DNA from: Opacimonas sp002292215
Lineage (GTDB): Bacteria > Pseudomonadota > Gammaproteobacteria > Enterobacterales > Alteromonadaceae
Length of the DNA stretch: 64,000 nt
Assembly (NCBI GenBank): GCA_943846745.1
Contig: OX044360.1
Span: forward strand, 806,001 to 870,000
Reading direction: 5' to 3'
Shown: in pieces, positions 18,745 through 26,529 of the stretch
Layout: the number at the start of each line of letters is the position of its first letter
Numbering within the stretch: position 1 is the stretch's first letter
The notes under the pieces: generated by a model
Database searches by the model: none
Seen by the model: only the letters and a program-made list of their open reading frames with translations
What the model was told of the DNA's origin: nothing
Program-made: the position numbers and the translations under genes

Positions 18745-19884
18745 TTAGTTAGTCAGATCATCAAAGAACTTTTTCACACCATCAAAGAAACCTTGCTCTT
18801 TAGGACGGTGTTTCTTGATTGAATCACTCATTGAACTATCAAACTCTTCTAATAATGCTTTTTGTTTACTTGATAAGTGAACTGGAGTCTCGATGACGAC
18901 TTTACATAGTAAGTCACCTGTCGATGAACTTCGCACTGATTTAACCCCTTTGCCACGCAGACGGTACATGCGACCTGTTTGTGTTTCGGAGCTAACTTTG
19001 AGTTTAACTTTACCATCGAGTGTTGGCACTTCAATTTCACCACCAAGGGCAGCGATGGTAAAGCTAAGTGGTACTTCACAATATAGATCGTTTCCATCAC
19101 GCTTAAAGATTTTATGTTCACGTACATTAACTTGAACATATAAATCACCAGCTGGTGCACCCTGCTCGCCCGCTTCACCTTCACCTGTTAGACGGATGCG
19201 ATCACCGGTATCAACCCCTGGTGGAATTTTAACCGATAATTTTTTGGTTTCTTCAACACGACCTTGACCACGACATGCAGTACAAGGATCAGTAATGACC
19301 TTGCCTTTGCCGCCACAGGTTGGACAGGTTTGCTGTACCGCAAAGAAGCCTTGGCGCATTTGTACTTGGCCGTTACCATGACAAGTAGAACATGTCTTAG
19401 CACTTGAACCCTTCTTCGCACCAGAACCATCACATGGCTCACATTCAACTAATGTCGGTACACGAATTTCAACTTCTTTACCTTTCACTGCTTCTTCTAA
19501 GCTGAGGTCGAGATTGTAGCGTAAATCACTGCCAGAACGTGCACGCGAACGACCACCGCCACCTTGACGACCACCGCCGAAGATATCACCAAATACATCA
19601 CCAAAAATGTCACCAAAATCAGCACCACCGCCGCCACCATGATGGCCACCGCGTGATTGGTCAAATGCAGCATGACCATATTGATCATACGCACCACGTT
19701 TTTTATCGTCGGTTAAGATTTCGTGCGCTTCTTGGATCTCTTTAAACTTCTCTTCCATGCCTTTATCTCCCTGAGTTCGATCAGGGTGATATTTCATCGC
19801 TAATTTCTTGTACGCTTTTTTAATTTCGCGTTCTGTAGCGGATTTACTTACTTCTAGCACTTCGTAGTAGTCGCGTTTTGACAT
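18745..19884 (-). CDS. dnaJ: Co-chaperone DnaJ (Hsp40)
   Basis: DnaJ delivers unfolded clients to DnaK and stimulates its ATPase. The 379-residue protein has the J domain (1-70, with HPD in MKYHPDRTQG), the Gly/Phe-rich linker (about 75-115), the zinc-binding centre (about 130-210) with all four CxxCxGxG-type motifs (CEPCDGSG, CSTCHGNG, CPTCGGKG, CTACRGQG), and the C-terminal substrate-binding domains. It is the last gene of the grpE-dnaK-dnaJ cluster, with a hairpin between it and dnaK. Confidence 0.98.
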   Translation of the reverse strand: MSKRDYYEVLEVSKSATEREIKKAYKKLAMKYHPDRTQGDKGMEEKFKEIQEAHEILTDDKKRGAYDQYGHAAFDQSRGGHHGGGGGADFGDIFGDVFGDIFGGGRQGGGGRSRARSGSDLRYNLDLSLEEAVKGKEVEIRVPTLVECEPCDGSGAKKGSSAKTCSTCHGNGQVQMRQGFFAVQQTCPTCGGKGKVITDPCTACRGQGRVEETKKLSVKIPPGVDTGDRIRLTGEGEAGEQGAPAGDLYVQVNVREHKIFKRDGNDLYCEVPLSFTIAALGGEIEVPTLDGKVKLKVSSETQTGRMYRLRGKGVKSVRSSSTGDLLCKVVIETPVHLSSKQKALLEEFDSSMSDSIKKHRPKEQGFFDGVKKFFDDLTN

Positions 19885-19913
19885 ATTGTTTTTTACTCTA
19901 TTGGGTTACATAC

Positions 19914-19947
19914 AAAAGCGCAATGGGAAACCCTATTGCGCTTTTTT
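19914..19947. terminator. Hairpin between dnaK and dnaJ
   Basis: AAAAGCGCAATGGG and its near-complement CCCTATTGCGCTTTT pair around AAA with one bulged base. T runs flank it on both strands: four T on the minus strand (in the direction of dnaK-dnaJ transcription) and six on the plus strand. It probably lets only part of the dnaK transcripts continue into dnaJ. Confidence 0.75.
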
Positions 19948-19986
19948 GGTTCAGTTGCACTAAACATTTAGCGCAGTAAACACGAC

Positions 19987-21909
19987 TTATTTTTTGTCGT
20001 CTTTTACTTCTTCAAACTCAGCATCAACAACATCGTCATCATTTTTTGCTGATTGACCAGCATCACCTTCCGCTTGACCTGCTTCAGACTGTGCCTTAGC
20101 TTGAGCTAGTTCCATTAACTTTGAAGAGGCTTCAATCAACGCTTGTGTTTTCGCTTCGATTTCAGCTTTATCTTCACCGCGAGTCGCTGTTTCTAACTCA
20201 GCAATCGCCGCTTCAATTTTCTCTTTTTCTTCAGCTGGTAATGCTTCACCGGCTTCTTCGATTTGTTTCTTAATTGAACCAACCATGCCATCAGCAGAAT
20301 TACGTGCTTGTACTAGTTCTTCGAATTTTGCATCAGCATCTTTGTTGGCTTCTGCATCTTGAACCATTTGGTTGATCTCTTCTTCAGATAAACCAGAAGA
20401 CGCTTGGATAGTGATTTTTTGCTCTTTACCTGTATCTTTATCTTTCGCAGATACGTGTAAGATACCATCGGCATCGATATCAAAGGTTACTTCAATTTGT
20501 GGCTGACCACGACCTGCAGGACGAATCCCTTCTAGGTTAAATTGACCTAACGATTTGTTACCAGAAGCTTGCTTACGCTCACCTTGTAACACGTGTACCG
20601 TTACCGCAGCTTGGTTATCTTCCGCAGTTGAGAATGTTTGACCTTTCTTAGTCGGAATAGTCGTGTTTTTCTCAATTAGAGCAGTCATGACACCACCCAT
20701 AGTTTCGATACCTAATGATAATGGCGTTACGTCAAGTAATAATACATCTTTGACCTCACCGGCTAGTACACCCGCTTGAATAGCTGCACCTGTTGCAACA
20801 GCTTCATCAGGGTTAACGTCTTTACGTGGCTCTTTACCAAAGAAATCCGCAACGTATTTTTGGACTAATGGCATACGTGTTTGACCACCAACCAAAATGA
20901 TGTCATTGATATCAGATACAGACAGATCGGCATCAGATAACGCTTGTTTAAGCGGCACTAATGTTTCTTTAACCATATCTTCGACTAATGATTCTAACTT
21001 AGCACGTGTGATTTTAATCGCTAAATGCTTAGGACCAGACGCATCAGCCGTAATGTACGGTAAGTTCACTTCAGTTTGTTGTGCAGATGATAATTCGATT
21101 TTCGCTTTTTCACCGGCTTCTTTTAAACGTTGCATCGCAAGTGGATCTTTACGTAAATCAACACCTTGAGATTTTTTGAACTCGTCAACTAAATAGTTAA
21201 TGACACGGTTATCAAAATCTTCACCACCTAAGTGAGTGTCACCGTTGGTCGCAAGTACTTCAAAAGTATGTTCGCCATCTACTTCATCAATTTCAATGAT
21301 TGAGATATCGAAAGTACCACCACCTAAGTCATATACTGCAACAACGCTGTCGCCTGATTTTTTATCCATACCGTATGCTAATGCAGCGGCAGTTGGCTCA
21401 TTGATAATACGCTTAACTTCTAAACCAGCTATACGGCCAGCATCTTTAGTTGCTTGACGTTGTGCATCGTTAAAATAAGCAGGAACAGTGATAACTGCAC
21501 CCGTTACGGTTTCACCAAGAAAATCTTCAGCAGTTTTCTTCATTTTCTTTAGTACTTCAGCAGAAATTTGCGGTGGTGCCATTTTCTCACCATTCGCTTC
21601 TACCCATGCATCGCCATTATCTGCTTTGATAATATCAAATGGCATAATGTCGATGTCTTTTTGTACTTCTTTATCTTCAAAACGACGACCGATCAGACGC
21701 TTAATCGCGAACAATGTGTTTTTAGGGTTGGTTACTGCTTGGCGTTTGGCCGGCGCACCTACTAAAATTTCACCTTCGCTTGAATAAGCAATGATCGACG
21801 GAGTCGTGCGATCGCCTTCCGCGTTTTCGATAACTTTTGCTTTGCCGCCGTCTAACACAGCAACACATGAATTGGTCGTACCTAAATCAATACCAATGAT
21901 TTTACCCAT
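19987..21909 (-). CDS. dnaK: Molecular chaperone DnaK (Hsp70)
   Basis: DnaK binds and releases unfolded peptides in an ATP-dependent cycle with DnaJ and GrpE. At 640 residues it has the usual length: nucleotide-binding domain (about 1-380) starting GKIIGIDLGTTNSCVAV with VYDLGGGTFDISI and ILVGGQTRMP, a conserved linker around VLLLDVTP, the substrate-binding domain, the helical lid, and a low-complexity C-terminus ending in EEVKDDKK. GGAG precedes the ATG. It has its own sigma-32-type promoter in the gap after grpE, besides the one before grpE. Confidence 0.98.
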   Translation of the reverse strand: MGKIIGIDLGTTNSCVAVLDGGKAKVIENAEGDRTTPSIIAYSSEGEILVGAPAKRQAVTNPKNTLFAIKRLIGRRFEDKEVQKDIDIMPFDIIKADNGDAWVEANGEKMAPPQISAEVLKKMKKTAEDFLGETVTGAVITVPAYFNDAQRQATKDAGRIAGLEVKRIINEPTAAALAYGMDKKSGDSVVAVYDLGGGTFDISIIEIDEVDGEHTFEVLATNGDTHLGGEDFDNRVINYLVDEFKKSQGVDLRKDPLAMQRLKEAGEKAKIELSSAQQTEVNLPYITADASGPKHLAIKITRAKLESLVEDMVKETLVPLKQALSDADLSVSDINDIILVGGQTRMPLVQKYVADFFGKEPRKDVNPDEAVATGAAIQAGVLAGEVKDVLLLDVTPLSLGIETMGGVMTALIEKNTTIPTKKGQTFSTAEDNQAAVTVHVLQGERKQASGNKSLGQFNLEGIRPAGRGQPQIEVTFDIDADGILHVSAKDKDTGKEQKITIQASSGLSEEEINQMVQDAEANKDADAKFEELVQARNSADGMVGSIKKQIEEAGEALPAEEKEKIEAAIAELETATRGEDKAEIEAKTQALIEASSKLMELAQAKAQSEAGQAEGDAGQSAKNDDDVVDAEFEEVKDDKK

Positions 21910-21950
21910 GGTCTATCTCCGAATATAATGTTCAATAATGTCTATACTTT

Positions 21951-21977
21951 TAATGGGGTTATTGTAATGAGTTTCAA
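21951..21977 (-). promoter_or_regulatory. Sigma-32 (heat-shock) promoter of dnaK
   Basis: On the minus strand TTGAA (21977-21973) and CCCCATTA (21958-21951) are 14 bases apart, matching the RpoH consensus CTTGAA-N13-15-CCCCAT-T. It lies 41 bases before the dnaK ATG. Confidence 0.82.
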
Positions 21978-22005
21978 TACCTGCATTAAAAAATTTTTTA
22001 AATAT

Positions 22006-22653
22006 TTATGCTTCTGTGTCTACCACAGGCGAATCGTTTTCAGGTGCTTTAGAAACCATCACCATTGCTGGACGTAATAAACGACCATTAATGATATAAC
22101 CATTTTGCATTACTGCTAATACAGTATTAGGCGCAACGTCGGCCGATTCTTGCATCGACATGGCTTGATGGTGTTCTGGGTTAAAAGTCTCACCTTGTGG
22201 ATTAATTACTTCTAATCCATTTTTTTCAACTGTACTGATGAATGACTTTTGCGTCATATCAATACCGTCTAAAATAGGTTTTAATGCTTCGTTTTCACGA
22301 TCAGCAAAACGAATTGCATTTTCTAAATTATCAATTACCGGCAATAAGTCTCCAGCAAAACGTTCAAGTGCAAATTTACGCGCTTTATCAATTTCAGCAG
22401 CAGCACGACGTTTCGCGTTTTCGCCATCAGCAACAGCACGTAAAGCGCCATCTTTTTGATCTGATAATGCTTGCTTCGCAGCAGCTAATTCATTTTCTAA
22501 TTCAAAAATACGCGTTTGCTCAGGACTCAGTGTTTCCACACTTGCCGAATCGATATCAATCGTTACCGATTCTTGAGTTTGCGTTTGGTTGTCATCAATT
22601 GGTGTTGCCTCAGGATTATTCTGGGCATCAGTCTTGTCTTGTTGTTCGCTCAT
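22006..22653 (-). CDS. grpE: Nucleotide exchange factor GrpE
   Basis: GrpE releases ADP from DnaK and acts as a thermosensor. The start is ATG 22653, preceded by GGAGGAC; the open frame goes 31 codons further upstream but that part overlaps the heat-shock promoter and is not coding. The resulting 215 residues have an acidic, Gln/Asn-rich N-terminus, a long coiled coil (about 45-120), and the C-terminal beta domain with NPQGETFNPEHHQAMSMQ, the family signature. It is the first gene of the heat-shock cluster. Confidence 0.96.
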   Translation of the reverse strand: MSEQQDKTDAQNNPEATPIDDNQTQTQESVTIDIDSASVETLSPEQTRIFELENELAAAKQALSDQKDGALRAVADGENAKRRAAAEIDKARKFALERFAGDLLPVIDNLENAIRFADRENEALKPILDGIDMTQKSFISTVEKNGLEVINPQGETFNPEHHQAMSMQESADVAPNTVLAVMQNGYIINGRLLRPAMVMVSKAPENDSPVVDTEA

Positions 22654-22695
22654 ACGTCCTCCGCGTGTGTCACTGTAAATATTCAATAGGACTAA

Positions 22696-22723
22696 TAATG
22701 GGGATAGATAATGGAGGTTCAAG
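22696..22723 (-). promoter_or_regulatory. Sigma-32 (heat-shock) promoter of grpE
   Basis: On the minus strand CCCTTGAA ends at 22718 and CCCCATTA spans 22703-22696, with a spacer of 14 bases. This is an almost perfect RpoH promoter, 42 bases before the grpE ATG. Confidence 0.88.
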
Positions 22724-22823
22724 GGGAAATATTCGTTTTTTATCACATTTTTTACGAACTATGCTAATGTGACAAAACCGTTGTTGTAGATGTTTAAATT
22801 ATATTATCAAGGATGTGTTAGCT

Positions 22824-25805
22824 ATGTTCACCGGCAGTATGCTCGCTATCATTGTTGTTGTCTTTTTAATTGCATTACTATTAGTGGCAATCGCTGGAGA
22901 AAAATTTCCCCTCACGGATACCAAACAACAGATTGCCTATAGTTTAGCACTCGGTATTCATTGCACCACATGGGCGATGTTTGGCACCATATCACAAACG
23001 TCCCATTATGGCTGGAGTCTCATCCCCACTTATTTAGGCATGATACTGGCGATGGTGTTAGGGTTTAACGGCCTAAAGAAAGTTGCTCAATTTTCCATTC
23101 AGCACAATATCGCTTCTTTAGCTGACTTTATGAGTATTAGATTCAACCAATCGTTCGGTCTACCAGCACTTATCACATTAGTTTGTGTGGTGGGTGTCAC
23201 ACCCTACATTGCGTTGCAATTAGACTCGATCAGCTCAACGGCACAAATCCTGTTACCCTCATCGACGTTAGTGACAGATAATGTCAATTGGTTTGTGGCA
23301 TTATCAATGGCTGCATTTGCATTATTTTTTGGTACCCGCAGTAAATCTCTATCGCCAAAACATCCGGGGTTGTTATTACTCGTCGCATTTACCTCTATCG
23401 TTAAATTACTCGCAATGGGGGCGATGACTTTGTGGGTCTGTTATGGATTGTTTGATGGGGTATATGATTTATTTCGTCAAGCCGTGGCGCATCCTATTGC
23501 TAACCAATCATTATCACATGATTTTGCATGGTCCAACTACAGTGTGTATGTCTTTCTTGGTGTGGTATCGATGTTTTGTTTACCACGACAATTTCATATG
23601 ACATTTGTCGAGTTACCACAATTACAAGCGTTACACACCGCCCGCTGGGTTTTACCACTATATTTGTTGTGCATGAGTATCGGTGTGTTACCTATAGCCC
23701 TAGCTGGTAACATTATTTTAGCCCCACAAGGTGTCTCGACGGATAGTTTTACTATAGCCCTACCGTTATATGCCAACCAGAGTATGCTGACAATATTAGC
23801 CTTTATTGGCGGGTTAGCGGCGGCGATGGCGATGATTATTGTCTCAACGCTTGCATTGGGCATCATGATCGGGAATAACATTGCGACACCACTCTATTTT
23901 TTAATCCGACAAAAAAAAGCCACTCATCAACAGATCGTACAATTACATGGTTCGACTATTTTATGGCTACGTCGAGCTACTGTAGTTGCGGTATTAATAG
24001 GGGCATATTTTTATCATATTCATATTTCCCAAACGATGCCTTTAGTCAATTCAGGATTTATCGCAATAGCCCTTATTGCACAGTTATTCCCAAGCTTCGT
24101 ATTGAATACTGCATTACCACGCCCTCCTGTCCTATCTCCAATTTTAGCTATTGTCAGTGGTGCTTTAGCTTGGTTTGGATTGATTTTATTGCCTAGTATT
24201 GGCGTCAATCCGTTTTCTTTACCACTGGCTAATGATGAGCAACAAGCGTTTGCTTTGCTCTATTCAATATTGATTAATATTAGTCTATATATGCTGGTTT
24301 ATACATTGACACAATTTTCCCCTTTATTTACCCGTCTAGGTCAGCAAAAAACAACAGATGATGCCTCACAGCAGTCAACCAATGTGACTAATTATTTTAT
24401 TCGTCAATCCGAATTAGTGAGTTTATGCCAACGCTTACTACCCGGTCGAAATATCCAATCTATTTTTGATAATATTGATGAACAACACTATGTCTCTCAT
24501 GAACAAATCGACCATGCACTTGTATTAGTGGCTAACCAAGTAGGGTTCCCGACCGCTAAGTTATTATTTAATGCCATTGCAGATACGCCTGAAAACCGTA
24601 ATGAAATGGGGGATTGGATTACCCAAACGCAAGTTTTAACTCAAGCTCGAGATAGCGCAGAACGTGCGAATGAACTCAAAACCAAATTTTTGGCTGCGGC
24701 TGGCCATGATTTAATGCAACCATTTAATGCTGCACAATTGTTTGCTGCAGTAATAGCTGAAAAAAATCAAGATCTGCGCTTAACCGATGCGACCACCGGC
24801 TTAGTTAAATCATTGGATAATGCAGAAAACTTGCTGACTATGCTCATCGATATGACCAAGTTAGAATCTGGCGTCATTACGCCCAATCATCAAAGTTTTG
24901 GCATTGATGATATTATCAGTCCGTTAGTTGCTGAATTTTCGATTATCGCCCAACAAGCCAATATCCAGTTACATTATGTAGTAAGTAAACAAGTCATCAT
25001 TTCGGATAAACTATTACTCAAACGGATCATTCAAAACTTACTATCCAATGCTATTCGCTATACGAGCATTCATCATCACTCCTTGCCCAATAGTAAAAAC
25101 AAAGTACTCATCGGCGTGCGCATCAAAGCCTCACAAATCCAAGTATGGGTGTGTGATACCGGTCCAGGGATCCCTAAAGATAAACAAACATTAATTTTTA
25201 ATGAGTTTGCACAACTATCACCTAAAACTAACCAGCTTGGCTTAGGCCTAGGATTAACCATTGTAGAGAAAATGGCTCTACTTCTCGACCACCCACTAGC
25301 ACTTTATTCTGAAGTAGGTCGTGGAACACGCTTCAGTGTCACGCTGCCCAGAGTTAATCAAGACTCTTTTTATCAACAGCAACGAAAGCAAAACCATGCC
25401 CAACCGATTGCTAACGCACAAGCAATCAGCCAAACACAGTTACGTGTGTTGTTAATTGAAAATGATGAACAAATTGCAAATGCGATGTTAAGCACGTTTG
25501 CTGCATGGGGTTATAGCGCTAAATGGGTCAGTAATAGCGAGCAAGCACAAGCCATCGTGGTTTTAGAGGGCTTTGCACCCAATCTCATAATCTGTGATTA
25601 TCATTTGGATTTTGGTATTACTGGGATAGCTGTTTATCTAGCAATACAGGCACATTTATCGAGTAGACATATTGCCGTATTAACAACAGCAGATAGAAGT
25701 GTCGATATTCGTGATACCGCTAGCGAGCTGGGAATGTATTACTTACCCAAACCCATAAAACCTGTCGCATTGAAACATATTTTAAAACGCCGAGGGCTTA
25801 TTTAA
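22824..25805 (+). CDS. Hybrid histidine kinase with sodium:solute symporter domain (CrbS-like)
   Basis: A 993-residue sensor. Residues about 1-480 form some 12 membrane helices of the SSS (SLC5) family, followed by a linker, a HisKA domain with phospho-acceptor His628 in AAAGHDLMQPFN, a HATPase domain (LLSNAIRYT, CDTGPGIP, GLGLGLTIVEK) and a C-terminal receiver domain with Asp925 in IICDYHLD. The layout is that of CrbS, which with the LuxR-type regulator CrbR controls acetate use in Vibrio and Pseudomonas. I prefer ATG 22824, with AAGGA ten bases upstream, over the GTG at 22815. It converges with its likely partner regulator, three bases apart, and sits beside the PHB locus, so the signal may be a short organic acid. 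Confidence 0.9.
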   Translation: MFTGSMLAIIVVVFLIALLLVAIAGEKFPLTDTKQQIAYSLALGIHCTTWAMFGTISQTSHYGWSLIPTYLGMILAMVLGFNGLKKVAQFSIQHNIASLADFMSIRFNQSFGLPALITLVCVVGVTPYIALQLDSISSTAQILLPSSTLVTDNVNWFVALSMAAFALFFGTRSKSLSPKHPGLLLLVAFTSIVKLLAMGAMTLWVCYGLFDGVYDLFRQAVAHPIANQSLSHDFAWSNYSVYVFLGVVSMFCLPRQFHMTFVELPQLQALHTARWVLPLYLLCMSIGVLPIALAGNIILAPQGVSTDSFTIALPLYANQSMLTILAFIGGLAAAMAMIIVSTLALGIMIGNNIATPLYFLIRQKKATHQQIVQLHGSTILWLRRATVVAVLIGAYFYHIHISQTMPLVNSGFIAIALIAQLFPSFVLNTALPRPPVLSPILAIVSGALAWFGLILLPSIGVNPFSLPLANDEQQAFALLYSILINISLYMLVYTLTQFSPLFTRLGQQKTTDDASQQSTNVTNYFIRQSELVSLCQRLLPGRNIQSIFDNIDEQHYVSHEQIDHALVLVANQVGFPTAKLLFNAIADTPENRNEMGDWITQTQVLTQARDSAERANELKTKFLAAAGHDLMQPFNAAQLFAAVIAEKNQDLRLTDATTGLVKSLDNAENLLTMLIDMTKLESGVITPNHQSFGIDDIISPLVAEFSIIAQQANIQLHYVVSKQVIISDKLLLKRIIQNLLSNAIRYTSIHHHSLPNSKNKVLIGVRIKASQIQVWVCDTGPGIPKDKQTLIFNEFAQLSPKTNQLGLGLGLTIVEKMALLLDHPLALYSEVGRGTRFSVTLPRVNQDSFYQQQRKQNHAQPIANAQAISQTQLRVLLIENDEQIANAMLSTFAAWGYSAKWVSNSEQAQAIVVLEGFAPNLIICDYHLDFGITGIAVYLAIQAHLSSRHIAVLTTADRSVDIRDTASELGMYYLPKPIKPVALKHILKRRGLI

Positions 25806-25808
25806 TCG

Positions 25809-26456
25809 CTAGCTTGAGGATTCGCCACTGTCCATAAACTGTTTGTACATGACACCCGCTTTAGTGCGATTAATGAGGTTTAATTTTTTAAGTACTGCTG
25901 AAGCATGTTGCTTTACTGTCGATTCGGATATCTGCATTTCATAAGCGATTTGTTTATTGAGCAACCCGTCTGCCATATATTTTAATACGATCAACTGATG
26001 TGGCGTCAATAATGCTAAGCGCGCTAAAAATACTTGTGTCTCAGAATCCTCTCCACTAGATAAACAATCAACGCCCTCCGGCAACCAAATTTCACCTTCG
26101 AGAATTTGTTCTACCGCTGCGGTGATTAATGTCAATGGTGTGGACTTAGGAATAAAACCACCGGCACCTAGTTGAATTGCTTTTGACATCAATGACGCTG
26201 ATTCATGTGCAGAGACAATCACAAATATCGTATTAGGGAAGGCATGATGGCATTCGACTAAACCCGATAGTCCATCATTACCTGGCATCGTTAAATCCAA
26301 AAAGACAATATCTGTCTCAGGCGCACCACGTAAAAAAGTGAAGGTAGACGACAAACATTCCGTTTGGTTAATATTCGTGCCAAACATTGGGGCTAGCGCT
26401 TGAATCAATGCAGCCCTAAATAATGGGTGGTCATCAGCGACTAATGCATGATGCAT
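25809..26456 (-). CDS. LuxR/NarL-family response regulator (CrbR-like)
   Basis: A 215-residue regulator with an N-terminal receiver domain (Asp54 in FLDLTMPG, Asp8/Asp9 acidic pocket, Lys104 in FIPKS) and a C-terminal LuxR-type helix-turn-helix (about 150-210: LTPHQLIVLKYMADGLLNKQ, ISESTVKQHASAVLKKL). ATG 26456 is used because AGGAGG stands eight bases before it; the frame extends eleven codons further but without a ribosome site. It faces the hybrid kinase tail to tail and lies downstream of the TonB receptor on the same strand, separated by a strong hairpin. Kinase and regulator are likely a pair; the target genes are inferred to be the neighbouring PHB genes. Confidence 0.9.
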   Translation of the reverse strand: MHHALVADDHPLFRAALIQALAPMFGTNINQTECLSSTFTFLRGAPETDIVFLDLTMPGNDGLSGLVECHHAFPNTIFVIVSAHESASLMSKAIQLGAGGFIPKSTPLTLITAAVEQILEGEIWLPEGVDCLSSGEDSETQVFLARLALLTPHQLIVLKYMADGLLNKQIAYEMQISESTVKQHASAVLKKLNLINRTKAGVMYKQFMDSGESSS

Positions 26457-26470
26457 GAGTAAACCTCCTG

Positions 26471-26498
26471 AAATGCGCTTTAATGACAAAGCGCATTT
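26471..26498 (-). terminator. Perfect 11-base hairpin between the TonB receptor and the regulator gene
   Basis: AAATGCGCTTT and AAAGCGCATTT flank the loop AATGAC. On the minus strand it ends two bases before the AGGAGG of the regulator gene. It may end the receptor transcript, although it has only a three-base T run, or affect initiation on the regulator mRNA. Confidence 0.6.
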
Positions 26499-26529
26499 TG
26501 TACTCGGTAATAAGTAGAGACACTAAGTC

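Noticed and set aside
19539..19745. Plus-strand His-rich frame opposite dnaJ
   Set aside because: It is the complement of the Gly/Phe-rich coding region of dnaJ; the composition is an artefact.
21985..22003. AT palindrome TTAAAAAATTTTTTAA after grpE
   Set aside because: It is a simple A/T run in an AT-rich gap without a GC stem, so not a convincing terminator.
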